The notes under the pieces were generated by a model. The model saw only the letters and a program-made list of their open reading frames with translations. It did no database searches and was not told the origin of the DNA. A stretch of 64,000 nt of DNA. Origin: Aquarana catesbeiana. Lineage: Eukaryota > Chordata > Amphibia > Anura > Ranidae. How positions within the stretch are numbered: the stretch's first letter is position 1; each line of letters begins with the position of its first letter. The DNA is taken from contig NC_133334.1 in the NCBI RefSeq assembly GCF_042186555.1, positions 24,571,780-24,635,779 on the forward strand. The letters are read 5' to 3'. Shown here one piece after another: positions 44,818-56,212 of the stretch. The position numbers and the translations under genes were made by a program.

Positions 44818-45279
44818 AGTGATTGTAAAGGATCGTTTTTTTATTTTTTTTAATAACAAACATGTCATACTTACCTCCACTGTGCAGCTCATTTTGCACA
44901 GAGTGGCCCCGAAACCTCCTCTTCTGGGGTCCCCCGACGGCTCTCGCGGCTCCTCCCCGCATCAGATAACCCCCTAGGAGAAGCGCTCTCCCAAGGGGGT
45001 TACCGTGCAGGCGCGCTCCCGAGTCCAGCATTTGCGTCCACAGACATGCCGGACTCGCCCCCACCCTCTGCGGGAGCCAATGGCTGCGCTGCTATCAATC
45101 TATCCAATCAAGAGCTGGGACCCCGTGGAAAGAGGGACAGCGCGTCCCCCGCCGAGGAGATGATGGGGCTCAGGTAAGTAAAATGGGGAAGGCTGGGGGG
45201 CCGGTCACTGCCAGGTGTTTTTTCACCTTAATGGCATAGGATGCATTAAGGTGAACAAACACGAGGGTTTACAACCCCT
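44818..45279. mobile_element. T2-like MITE
   Basis: 462 bp between TTAA sites (44814-44817 and 45280-45283). Ends AGTGATTGTAAAGG and (complement) AGGGGTTGTAAACCC. Interior as in 21912-22341. Confidence 0.82.
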
Positions 45280-45489
45280 TTAACCCCTTCCTCAGCCAGT
45301 GTCATTATTACAGTGACAGTGCATACTTTTTTGCACTGATCAGTGTATTAGTGTCACTGGTCCCCAAAAAGTGTCAAAAGTGTCAGTTAGTGTCCGATTT
45401 GTCCGCTGCAATGTCGCAGTCCCGCTGTAAGTCGCTGATCACTGCCATAGTAAAAATAAATAAATAAAATGCCCATAAATATATCCCAT

Positions 45490-45579
45490 CCCGTGCTTTT
45501 TATTCTGATTGTTGTATGAACTATTTCTTCAATAAAGATATTAACTTGGAGTGCAGCCATCCAAACTTTTTCTGCTGAC
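45490..45579. mobile_element. 90-bp insert with 13-bp target duplication
   Basis: Flanked by AAATATATCCCAT (45477-45489 and 45580-45592). The insert has AATAAA (in 'cttcaataaagatattaac') then ggagtgcagccatcc. The long duplication implies LINE-style integration of a very short molecule, but there is no clear poly-A tail. Confidence 0.75.
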
Positions 45580-45979
45580 AAATATATCCCATAGTTTGTA
45601 GACTCCATAACTTTTGCGCAAGCCATTTAATATATGCTTATTGGGATATTGGGATTTTTTTTTACCAAAGAAGCAGCAGAATACATATTGGCCTAAATTT
45701 AAGTAGAAAATAGATGTTTTACATTTTTGTTATTGGATGTTTTATAGCAGAAAGTAAAAAATATTGTGTTTTTTTTTTTTTTTTTTAAATTGTCTGTCTT
45801 TTTTTGTTTATAGCGCAAAAAAATAAAAACCGCAGAGGTGATCATTTTTATTTGAGTACAGAATCACACGACTGCGCAATTGTCAGTTAAAGTAACGCAG
45901 GGCCGTATCGCAAAAAAAATGGCCCGGTCATGAAGGGAGGGGGGGGGGTAAATCTTCCGGAGCTGGAGTGGTTAATGGA

Positions 45980-46349
45980 AAAGTAGACTCACCTGTATAT
46001 CAATTCTTGTTAATTAGGATTTTGTTGTCTAAAAACTAGCTTTGCTCTGAAGACCTTCTTTGTCACTATACGAACCTGTAGAGAGCAGCGGCAACCTGAC
46101 AGATAGCTCTGATGACGTAGTCCCTGCTAAGGTCAGGCGTCAGGGCCTCTGATAGGGGGGGGGGACCGCCGGTCCTTTTGTAGGGGGCCCGGACCCCCCT
46201 GAAAAGTGCTATCAGCTTCAGACTTCACGTCCGATATCCCCGCCAGAGTCCCGGGTATTTATATTCCCTGCTGCACTGAGGGGGCCCGGGAGGGTGGGGC
46301 TCCATTTGTTAACCTCTGGAGCTTGGGGACTTTAGTATGTGGCGGCCGC
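45980..46349. other. No recognised feature
   Basis: Contains G runs (46155-46164) and GC-rich sequence but no gene or delimited repeat. Confidence 0.35.
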
Positions 46350-46352
46350 TAA

Positions 46353-46747
46353 TGCCGTGTACACACGACCAGACTTTTCGACCGAACTGGCCTGACGGAA
46401 CAAATCCGTTGGACAATTCAATCGTGTGTGGGCTTCATCGGACCTTTTCTGTCGAAAAATCTTTCAGGCTTTGGAAATAGAACATGTTTCAAATCTTTCC
46501 GACGGACTCGAGTCCGATCGAAAAATCCGTTCGTCTGTATGCTAGTCCGATGGACAAAAAAGGACGCAAGGGCAGCTATTGGCTACTGGCTATTAACTTA
46601 CTTATTCTAGTCCGGGCGTACGTCATCATGTTCGAAACGATCGGACTTTGGTGTGATCGTGTGTAGGCAAGACCGTTTCTTTGGAACTCTGTCAAAAAGT
46701 CCTTCAGGGTTCAGTCCGACGAAAAGTCCGGTCGTGTGTACGCGGCA
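46353..46747. mobile_element. Palindromic Harbinger-like MITE, copy 1
   Basis: 395 bp. Ends TGCCGTGTACACACGACC and (complement) TGCCGCGTACACACGACC, with target duplication TAA (46350-46352 and 46748-46750). Same family as 57293. Confidence 0.9.
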
Positions 46748-46750
46748 TAA

Positions 46751-47430
46751 GGCCTTTTTTTTTCACTTTCGGGCGCCCCCCGCAGACTTACAAATCCTTT
46801 CCTGTGACGTTGAGGAGGTCCCGCCTCTGGAAATCCCCGCTGCTGGCCTGCACACTGCCTGACTCCTTTAGAAAGTAAGTGCTGAGGGAATCAGGCAGGA
46901 GAAGAGTGCTGGCAGGCTGGGGGCAGCTGGCTGGAGCCTGGAACTGGCAAATGTTCAGTGCTGGGGAGGTACCGAGACAAGTCCATGGGCGATGTCCACT
47001 CAGCAGACAGTCCAGTAGTGCAGACACAGAGCGATCGCTGGCTATGGCAGAAGTCACACACACAGGAAAGGTACAGTCTCAGGACATGACACAGCGCACA
47101 ATTTTCCCCATGCCCTGGCTGTTGCCTATTTTCATTTATATAGCAGGGATCAGCCAAATGTCATCATTAGACATGTGATCATTAGACATGTGCACTGACA
47201 AAAAATGTGTTCGTTTTCGTTTAATTCATTTTTTTTTGCTTTTTTTGGTAAATTGGAAAATTGGAAAATTCGGAAATCTGAAAATTCGGAATTTGAAAAT
47301 TTGAAATTTCCGAATTTTGAATCTTCGAATTCCAAATTTTATTTACGAATTTTAAAATTTTAAAATTTTAAAACTTTAACATTTAAAAATTTTTGAATTT
47401 CGAATTTCCCAGGGACATCTAGCTGCTAGG
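46751..47430. other. Unrecognised, then AT-rich hAT remnant
   Basis: 46751-47160 shows no gene. At 47168 and again 47183 the TAGACATGTG end of the AT-rich hAT family occurs (two left ends 15 bp apart), followed by AATTCGGAA-type repeats to about 47410 without a right end. Confidence 0.45.
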
Positions 47431-47439
47431 CTTTCTGAG

Positions 47440-47715
47440 GGCTTATCCAGAAGCAAGAGAGCAGCGCAGGGTTGGGACTGTGGCTTGCAGTCCAACCAAA
47501 AGTGACGGTTGTACCGGCCAGAGAACCTGTCGTGGGCGGAGGTAGAGGGGAAGCTGTTGCCAGTAAGGGACTATTCGCCTAATTACCAGGGACCACAGTG
47601 AGTAGCTGAAGCAAAAAATGGAGCAGTATTCTCACCAACCGGGTACCTTGAAGAATCGGGAGACTTCAGTGGGTATCAAGCCAGGGACCCAGCCAGCGGA
47701 GGTGATGCTTGCAGA
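47440..47715 (+). repeat. LTR fragment, same family as 22395 and 49865
   Basis: Contains ggcttgcagtccaaccaaaa, accagggaccacagtgagta and gaggtgatgcttgcagag, in the order seen at 22800-22975. Confidence 0.65.
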
Positions 47716-48570
47716 GGGGACTTCCCAATGGCTTTCTCGTGGCGTCAGAGGGGGCGGGCCACCCGGTTACGTAAACGGGTGGCCCTGCCCCCTCTGATGC
47801 CACAGGGAAGCCATTGGGAAGTCCCTGTGCGTCAGAGAGGGTCGGGGTCATCCGGGTACGTCACCGTGTGGCCCCAGCCCTCAGTTATAAAAGAACTGTC
47901 ACCTGCGAGGACGTGTCATACGGCGGGTGCCTCCCATGGAGGCAGATCTGTGGCATCCTGCGGGTTTTTTTTTTTTTTTGGTCCGTTGGCGGAGCGAGAG
48001 AAGAAGATGAATGGACTTCGTGGGACTTTTTACATTTTTTTATTTTTTATTAAAGGACTTGTCCCAAAGTGTGTCTTGTGTTTTTTTAGAATCTTTACAC
48101 TTTTTTTGCGAAATAGTACGGGTACAATGTACCCGTTACCATTTCAAACAGGGGGGCTACCCCAAAGCACCCTCCCTATGTTGAGGGCATGTGGCCTGGT
48201 ATGGTTCAGGAGGGGGGGCGCTATCTCATCCCCCCTCTTTTCCTGCGGCTTGCCAGGTTGCGTGCTCAGATAAGGGTCTGGTATGGATTTTTGGGGGGAC
48301 CCCCACGCCATTTTTTTTAAATTTTGGCGCAGGGTTCCCCTTAAAATCCATACCAGACCTTAAGGGTCTGGTATGGATTTTGAGGGGGACCCCTACGCCA
48401 TTTAAAAAAAAACTGGTGCAGGGTTCCCCTTAATATCCATACCAGACCTGATGGGCCTGGTATGGAATTTGGAGGGACCCCCATGCAATTTTTTTTTTAA
48501 ATTTTGGTTCGGGGTTCCCCTTAATATTCATACCAGACCCAAAGGGCCTGGTAATGGACTGGGGGGATCA
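47716..48570 (+). repeat. GC-rich foldback-type repeat related to 27431-29399
   Basis: 47716-47880 is a palindrome (ccacccggttacgtaaacgg and inverted neighbours), followed by TATAAAAG (near 47887), a T run and ATTAAA. 48120-48560 shares 'atgttgagggcatgtggcct' and tandem 'aaaatccataccagacc' hairpins with 28990-29170. Confidence 0.6.
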
Positions 48571-49771
48571 CATGCCGTTTTTTTCAATGACTTTTATCTG
48601 TATTGCCGAGACCCGACAATTCACTATAGCCGCTATTACTTTTAAATGACTTTTTTTCCTTTAGAAAAGTCATTTTGTGCAGGGACTGTTCCAAACACGG
48701 GAAAAATGCGCCACTTTACAGGCATACTATAGACACCCCCCAGGTTCGAAATTTAAAGGAATATTTCACTTTTATTGTTTCACTTTAAGCATTATTAAAA
48801 TCACTGCTCCCGAAAAAACGTCCGTTTTTAAAACTTTTTTTTGCATTGATACATGTCCCCTGGGGCAGGACCCGGGTCCCCAAACACTTTTTATGACAAT
48901 AACTTGCATATTAACCCTTAAAATTAGCACTTTTGATTTTTCACAGTCATGTCCCATAGACTTTAACGGTGTTCGCGTGTTCGAACAAATTTTTTGCATG
49001 TTCTGCTGCGAACCGAACCGGGGGTGTTCAGCCCATCCCTAACGGCTTGGTGCAAGTCCAGATACCACAGCATACCTTCAGAGATCTTGTGAAGTCCACG
49101 CCTGGATGGGTCAGGGCTGTTTTGGCAGGACAAGGGAGACCTACTCAAAATTAGGTGGGTGGTCTGATCTCTACATATTGGCTTAGGGTTTAACGTCTTG
49201 CCTTTCTTTGGTTCCCTTGTAAAATATTTTTCTAGCTATAATGAAGAACTCTAATAGTTTATTTATAAACCAAGATAACACGCTATGTAGATCTAAAAAT
49301 GTTCCTGACAAGCACCAAAAGCGAAAACAAAATGTTCTAAACTGCAGTAAATTCTGTAATTATATGGCAGACAACCCCGTTTTTGCTTTCCTTTCAAGCA
49401 CAAAACTTTCCGATCAAGCTTTAAAAAAAAAAATGCAAGCTTAATAAATTAAGAAAAAAAAGATCTTTTTTTAACTTGTTTATTGAAAATATGCCGTAGT
49501 AATAAACTAATACATAGACAAAGATTATTACAGAAAAGGTACAGGTATAAGGCAGTTTGAACATACAAAGGTCATAATATTCTGTATCATCCATGTGAAG
49601 ATGGAGAACAAATATTAGGCTCGGTTCACACCTATGCGTTTTTTTTTTTTTTTGTCCTTTTTTGCAGAAAACGCACTACAGTCCTTGTAACCACTTGTCG
49701 ATCGCAATACATATATACACGTTGCGGTCTGCAAGTGATTTACCGGGATTATGGCTGAAGAGATCAGCCAT
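48571..49771. other. No delimited feature; a possible LINE tail near 49450
   Basis: Near 49450 'aagatctttttttaacttgt' with 'ttattgaaaa' resembles the antisense tail of an L1-like element. 49618-49700 begins a 'taggctcggttcacacctat' MITE-like end. Nothing else was recognised. Confidence 0.35.
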
Positions 49772-49864
49772 TAGACATGTGCAATTCGTTTCATTCCAAA
49801 TGAGTTTTTTGAAGAATTTCGACAAATTCGTTAATTCGCAAATATCCGAATTAACGAAAACCCG

Positions 49865-50526
49865 CGTAGCAAGGTTTATGGCCTGGTCCAGTCTAATGAG
49901 AACTTATCACCGCCTAAAGTTTCCCGATTCTCCACCTTGCCCGTTCGGTAAGAATACTGCTCCGTGACTTGCTTCAGTTACTCACTGTGGTCCCTGGTAA
50001 TAAGGTGGTTGGTCCCTTTGTGGTGACAGCTTCCCCTCTACCTCCGACCACTAACAGGTACTCCAGCCGGCAAAACCGTCACTTCTGGTTGGACTGCAAG
50101 CCGCAATCCCAACCCTGCGCTGCCCTCTTACATCTGGATAGGCCCTCACACAGCCTGTCAGCCAGATGCCCCGGGATAGGCCCAATCTCTGGCCTAGCAG
50201 CCTGGGGCACACGACACACGTCCACCCAGACAGCCGTCCATTTGGCACAGATCACCTGACTCCACCCTAATATATAGGTTCTCCCAACAGGCCAAAGGAT
50301 TCAAGAAAACCCCTGCCCATTGGCTGAGATACCCCATATATACCCATAACCTGACCTTGGGTTGCCCTTCTCATATCTAGTACCACCAAGTAGCCACCTA
50401 GTGGTAGAAGAGAAAAGTGCAACAAGGCCAAACTAAATAAATAGATCTCTATCAATCAACCAGGATAATTATTCCTTGAAAGTAAATTTGTGAGGAGCAA
50501 CCCTGCCTAAACTTCAGGGTGCTACA
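49865..50526 (-). mobile_element. Probable solo LTR nested in the hAT element
   Basis: On the minus strand it starts TGTAGCACCCTGAAG and ends CCTTGCTACG (probably CA decayed to CG). Flanks cccg and ccca may be a 4-bp duplication. Homologous to 22395-23530 and 47440-47715. A TATA-like 'cctatatatt' is near 50270. No internal retroelement sequence is attached, so it is a solo LTR. Confidence 0.65.
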
Positions 50527-51049
50527 CCCATTTAACTAATTTTTCCAAATATTCGTAAATTCAAAAATTCTGAAATTCGCAAATTCGGAAATTCGGAAAA
50601 TCGAAAATTCTAAATCCGAAAATCGGACAATAAGAACAAAAATCAGAAAATTTTAAAACCTGACAATGCCAAAATCTGAAATAATAACTAATAAGAACTT
50701 AACTATCACTAACTATTAAATTATAGGTATTTGAATTTCCTTTCAAATTTGGCTGTTAGTCAACGTAACGAATACAAATTTATCCGAAGTTACGAATTAT
50801 CTGAAATAACGAATGCCGTAACGAATGGAACGTAACAAATTATTAATAATTAATAACAATAATAATAATAATAAAAATGTTTTAATATTATTATTATTAT
50901 TATTATTTATTATTAATTTGTTCCGTTTCATTTGTTTAGATGTGGCATTCATTTTTTCGCATAATTCGTAACTTCGGATGAATTCATATTCGTCACATTT
51001 ACCAATAGCCAAATTTGAAAGGAAATTCCAAAACTTATAATTTAATAGT

Positions 51050-51058
51050 TAGTTATTA

Positions 51059-51114
<56 letters not shown>

Positions 51115-51115
51115 C
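51050..51115. repeat. (TTAG)n microsatellite
   Basis: About 14 perfect TTAG units inside the AT-rich hAT element. Confidence 0.95.
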
Positions 51116-51334
51116 TATTATTTTGAATTTTCAAATTTTCTGATTTTCTTTCTTATTTTTGGATTTTCAAATTTTCGAATTTATGAATTTTCAAATTTAT
51201 GAATTTTTGAATCTAGGAATTTTCGAATTTACGAATTTCGATCATAACGAATGACCCGAAAAACATAAAGAAAAAAAAAATGAATGAAACTAAATCAAAC
51301 AAATTTTTTGGCAGTGCACATGTCTATCAGCCAT

Positions 51335-52180
51335 ACCCTCGGTATTGTTGTTTGCTGCCGGCGGCCAGCTTTCCGAAGCAGCGGAAGGGAATGAACCAGA
51401 TCCCCCCCCCCCCACCACCACCACCACTCGCCGGGGTTTTTGGGCTTACTGCTTCCTCTGGTTCACCCGAAAAACAATACGGCAGTGCAGCCAGCTGCTC
51501 CCATACTCTTTGATCGACTCTATGGCCTTGGAGGACCTAAGTGACGTCATAACGTTACTTCCAGTCCAGGCTAGAAGAATTTCTTTTTTTTAACTGAAAG
51601 ATCAACAACTTTTTTTTTTTTTTTGATCTTTTGCTTTAAAAGGTAAATGAGAGATTTAGGGTCTTTTTGACCCCATATCTCTCCATAAAGAGGACCTATT
51701 ATACCTTATTTCTATTACAAGGGATGTTTACATTCCTTGTAATAGTAATAAAAGTGATGAAAAAAATTAAAGGGACAGTGTAAAAATAAAAAGTAAAATA
51801 AAAAATATATAAAATCTAATTGCCCCATGCCTCCATGCTCGCGTGCAGAAGCGAACGCATGCATATGTAAACAGTATTTGAACCACACATGTGAGGTATC
51901 GCCGCGATCGTTAGAGTGAGACCAATAATTCTAGTGCTAGACCTCCTCTGTAACTCTAAACTGGTAACCTGTAAAGACGTTTAAAGCGTCGCTGGAGATA
52001 GAACGGTGGCAATTTTCTAATTAGATCATAATAAAAACATCCACCGGAAAATGGACGCAGCTCCACTTCCGGCGACCGGAGCAATTCGAAAATGGCCGCC
52101 ATTCTATTTCCGGCGACCGGAGCTACAGGAAAATGGCTGCTACATACACAAATTAACATACATATAAAAAGTCACTTCCA
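51335..52180. other. Low-complexity and unrecognised sequence
   Basis: A 'ccaccaccaccacc' tract at 51410-51425. Near 52020-52140 a short direct repeat (aatggccgcc/aatggctgct with ccggcgaccggagc). No gene. Confidence 0.35.
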
Positions 52181-52186
52181 ATGCTT

Positions 52187-52245
52187 CTAGTTTCCCCTGA
52201 TGAAGTCCCGTGGCTGTGGCAAACACGCGTCGGGAACACTAGACA
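52187..52245 (+). ncRNA. Degenerate hammerhead-like site
   Basis: CTAG-TTTCCC, CTGATGA (canonical box), then ...GGCAAACACGCGTC, GGGAACA-CTAG. Stem I pairs well (TTCCC/GGGAA plus CTAG/CTAG). The GAA box reads CAA (G12 changed) and stem II is weak, so cleavage is unlikely now. AATAAA follows about 105 nt downstream (near 52341). Confidence 0.45.
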
Positions 52246-53553
52246 CCGGAAGTGATGTGGGCGAGCTCGCTGCTCATTTTTATTTGCCTGTTTGATACAT
52301 TTCGAGGTGAGTACCTTGTTTTTATCCTGCTGTTACCAAATAAATATTTTAATTACTACACTATCGAGCATCCCTCTTGTTCCTTACATCCCCCCATGCC
52401 CTACTACGATGCTTACCTGATCCAGACACACCAGGGACCAAAAGGGGACTCTGATTCCAGATAAGAGATACATACCAGCAGAGCCGGAGACGCCAGGCTG
52501 GGAGATTGCCAGGGGACATACTGGTTCCATAGAAAGACATACACACATGCTGTTACCTTGCAACGGTAAGGTAAGGGGACATCCACATATTACGCTGCAC
52601 AAAAGACAGGAAGTCTTCCACCAGCACCCTATTGCAGAGAGTGGTCACCAGCACCAGCACTTCATTTTTGTTTGTTGACACTGTTAATATACAGTCACCA
52701 TACATCCTGCACTTTATATTTCAAAGACTTTTCACGGACACATTTAGTTTGCTTGTTTCTTCACTTATAAAAAGGATTATTTTGCATATATTTATACAGA
52801 TATATTTTATCACTGTTTTTATCTAAAGAGAATTAAGGTTAGCATGTGATACGTGTACTATATCCATTCAAGGATATTTTTTATATTTTTTATATATTTA
52901 CCACAAGAATTGCCTCTATTTTTAAGTGTATCTACAACTGATCACTTTTTCAACTTTACTTCGTATATTTGCACATTACTAATTTTACAGCGCAGCACTA
53001 TCTTGATTTTATACTGCTGTGGCACCGCCCCCTTCCACAGTGGTACCATCCGTCGGCTGGATGGAGGAGTGTAATTGCACCGACGCCGGGCGGCTCTCCG
53101 CCCAGCCAAGGACGCCTCCCTCCTGCAGTGCACGCCTACGTGACGTTGGTGGGCGTGTGATGGTCCTGCCCTTATAGGCTTCACCCAGGGATGTCAGATC
53201 CCTCTGGTGTGCCGTTTCTCACTTCAGTTCACTACATGAATCACCTTGGATCCCAGGACCCTATGAACTGATCGCTGTCTATTGGTAATTAGAATTCACC
53301 TCTAGTTGCACTGCACTGTTAGATTGTTTTATTCAACCTTTCTTGGTGATGCGTTTATATCCTTATCACTTTTCACTTCTTACACCTTTCTATTCAACCT
53401 CTTCTGGGGATGCGTTTATATCCTCATCGCTTTTCACTTCTTACACCTTGGCTTCCACCAATACTTTCTATTCCTTCAATCCCCCTGTTCTTTACCGAGC
53501 ACAGGACACCTCCCACGTGTCATACTATAACTATAAAAAAATATATATACATA
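52246..53553. other. Unrecognised, with a 70-bp near-tandem at 53330-53450
   Basis: The block 'gatgcgtttatatcctcatc' with 'gcttttcacttcttacacct' occurs twice about 62 bp apart (53348 and 53409). No gene. Confidence 0.35.
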
Positions 53554-54975
53554 TGTAGCGCACTACCCCCGAAGGAGCTGCAATTTGTGTGTTATATCCG
53601 TAAATCATATTTACCATCTAGCCCATCGCAGCCCATAGAAATAGAAACAGTCCATATTGTAGTTTTCTCTTGCTTTTATTGGTGTAACATGAACTGGGAT
53701 AGGAGAAGGGTTTTCTGAGATGCTCTTTTGCTGCTTTATAATCTTTCCTTTGCTTTCTCATGCAAAGACTTAGAACAATGCAGAAGTCACTCTGAATAAC
53801 TTTTCTTTGGGAAGACAGGAGTAGTCTGGTCCTTGAGAACAATGAAACGAATAACAAAGAGCCACTCTGAATAACTCTTTGCATATAGACTTGGGTAGAT
53901 TTAATAGAGAATACATAGTAAAGAGTCACTCTGAATAACTTCTTCACCCATAGGCCTTTTTAGAACCACCTGTATCTCTATTTGTGCTCCGAGCTCTACC
54001 GATGCCTTTTGACCACTACTTCCCGTCTGTACAGTACTTCCAAGTTGAGCTAAGGAAGAGATTACTCTGAATAATTCCTCCCGCCTGACTGATTGGAATC
54101 CCGGGGCATTGTTGAACCCAAAGTCACAGGCCATCTCCACCTGTCTTACTGACTTGCGTACCAACATCCCTCAGCCTCCGGTAGTACCCTTCCCCTGGGC
54201 TTTCACTCACTTGATCAACAGTCCATGTGCCACTCACAAACGGTCGATCGCCCAGTTTTCTTCCGCTTATTAGCTACTTCTTCTGTAATGGTTTCTCCAT
54301 CCCTTCTCTCCAGTTTAGCACGCTCCCTTCCCCACAGGGGCGTCCAGTGACACCAGCGACTACATTCTGTGTGGTGTCACTAAATCCTCTCCTCCATGTG
54401 GCCTGGTCCCCCCCCCTCCTTCCCCGTGGGGGGGGGGGCTCTGCTTGGCTCCCCGCAGGGGGCCTTCTTTCTGAACTCTCCCTCTCCGGAACTCCCCCCG
54501 CAACATGTGACCCCAGCTTTTATGAGAGTCCCGCCTCCTGCCAAACAAATTAATGATTGGCCAGAACTCACACACAAGCTGCCTGCCACTCAGATCCCAA
54601 GTCCAACCTCTCTTCCAGAACCATTTCCACTGAAAGCAAGAGGAGGCATCTCTGGGTCCAAGCACAGATGGCCACACCCTGCACTACACTGACACCCCCA
54701 GTTCTCAAAATAAACAACCAGGCCTGGTATAATAATGCAAGCCTGCCTAAATTTACCTGAAACCGTACTTTGTCATTTAAACACAAAAAGCTCACCTACA
54801 TAAAAGTACACATATATTTTTTTCAGAAGTCCTTCATTGATGGTCTCAGCACTTATGGTCACTCTGACTACTTCAAATCTGTCTCCCCTGGATGATTTTC
54901 TTGCTGGACAGCAGGCCACTCACACTACCTCAGCTCCTGTCGGAAATGCCCCCCTTTGGGGGTCACTGATCTACA
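53554..54975 (-). mobile_element. Probable LTR, 1.4 kb
   Basis: Starts TGTAGCGCACTACCCCC and ends GGGTCACTGATCTACA, with TG...CA and CTACA inverted ends. On the minus strand AATAAA lies near 53670, close to the end. Contains four 'cactctgaataa' repeats (about 53791, 53863, 53926 and 54063). No target duplication was found and no internal region is attached. Confidence 0.45.
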
Positions 54976-55140
54976 GTTGCCACACTTTTATTATATAGTC
55001 AACCTTATAAGTGTGGTAGAGAATGGGTTTTTATACTTGGTTTTATTTTATTTTATTTTTTATGATTTTTCTTCTTTCCTTGGGTAGGATCAGACCATAC
55101 AGCAACTCCTTCAATTATATTTTATTGAACTCACGCGAAT

Positions 55141-55180
55141 GCTCCTGAAGAGTGCATCAATCCATGAAATGCAAAGAGCT
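55141..55180 (+). ncRNA. Degenerate hammerhead-like site, repeat split by a solo LTR
   Basis: GCTC, CTGAAGA, stem II of 3 bp, GAAA, TGCAAA, GAGC. Core boxes intact and stem I GCTC/GAGC present, but U16.1 appears as A. The downstream AATAAA (about 56337) is ~200 nt away once the solo LTR (55255-56212) is discounted. Confidence 0.4.
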
Positions 55181-55254
55181 ATTATATGCCGTGTCCCTAT
55201 AATTCAATTGATATCTGTCAGTGTGTATAATTATTGATATTAATCCTTTATAAT

Positions 55255-56212
55255 TGTAGCCCCCTGTTCCTTAAAATGGGGCTATAGTGTAAATTTAGTT
55301 TTTGGCTGAGTTGTAAACAGCTCAGATTTGATTGTATATTTGGTTCTGTTCTAAACTTGGCTGAGTTGTGCATTTCCCACTGTTGCCAGTAGGTGTCACT
55401 GGTACCAAAGGACTGTGTGAGAATTACAACTAGGTTGAGCTGTAATGAATATTCTTTTTCCGGAAACAGCCCAGTAGGAGGTTCCTGGCCGCTCTGCATT
55501 CTGGGAAGGGGTATTTATTGGACAGCTGCCATGTGCTCTTAATCAGTCATTACCTCTGGGCCCTCCTGGCCTGGGGATGTGTAGCTGCAAGTTCTGCAGT
55601 AGGCCCAGAAGCCTGTCTGGGGACTACTAATCCTGAGGTGGTCCTTAGGCTGTCTTGCCTGTGTGGAAGAAGCCAAGCCAAGCTGAGGAGATCCAGGGGA
55701 GGACCCTTGCTGGAGAGAGCCAGGATGAAGGCTGGTCTCAGAAGGGCCTGGTGACTCGTTTGGAGGACGCACCTACATCTAAATTACCCTTACAGTACCG
55801 CCGGGTCGGCTTAAAGATTCTGGTACTGTTAAGCTGTTCTACAATCTAATCAAGGCAACTAGCTCCTGGCTGCTAAGTCTGTAAGGGAGACATTCTACCG
55901 GTTGCTAGGTCCTTGTGAAAGACCTATCCAGGTATCCAAGATCTTCTAAAAGAAAGCTGTTTTGTCCTTTGGATTCAAGGAGTCTGTAAGTGATCTGCTA
56001 TTAATGGTGTATCTGAAACCTCCCATAAACCTCTCTCCTACTACTTTTCTCAAGTTCCCATTAAAGCATTGAAAAATACCTAAAGTGACTGGCGCCTAAA
56101 TTCTGTTCAACTTCCGATTATAGCCATGGACTCAGCTCTGGGGTGAATGTAAGCTCGCTCCCTGTATCTGGAGGTACCTTTTTGCTCCCAGTAGACCCAG
56201 GGGGGCGCTACA
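55255..56212. mobile_element. Solo LTR, 958 bp
   Basis: TGTAGCCCCC...GGGGGGCGCTACA with a 4-bp target duplication TAAT (55251-55254 and 56213-56216). Immediately after it there is no primer-binding site, so it is a solo LTR and not the 5' end of the gypsy element downstream. Confidence 0.82.

Larger units (their letters stand above)
44491..45975 (+). repeat. Repeat of the 10591 family, opposite orientation, with nested insertions
   Basis: The blocks 'gttttatagcagaaagtaag', 'aaaaaccgcagaggtgatca' and terminal 'gagtggttaa' correspond to 10591-12019 inverted. The start is duplicated (44494-44600 resembles 45685-45800). Interrupted by the T2-like MITE at 44818 and a short insert at 45490. Confidence 0.65.
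49772..51326. mobile_element. AT-rich hAT element, TAGACATGTGCA family, copy 2, with nested LTR
   Basis: Ends TAGACATGTGCA and TGCACATGTCTA. Perfect 8-bp target duplication TCAGCCAT (49764-49771 and 51327-51334). The interior is an AT-rich near-palindrome of AATTCGAA-like repeats, with a (TAGT)n microsatellite at 51050-51115 and an AAT tract at 50862-50910. A solo LTR is inserted at 49865-50526. Confidence 0.9.

Noticed and set aside
47168..47192. Tandem hAT insertion (two TAGACATGTG ends 15 bp apart)
   Set aside because: No right ends were found for either, so a small local duplication explains it equally well.
55255..56212. 5' LTR of the gypsy element downstream
   Set aside because: It has its own TAAT target duplication on both sides and no primer-binding site after it, so it is a solo LTR of separate origin.
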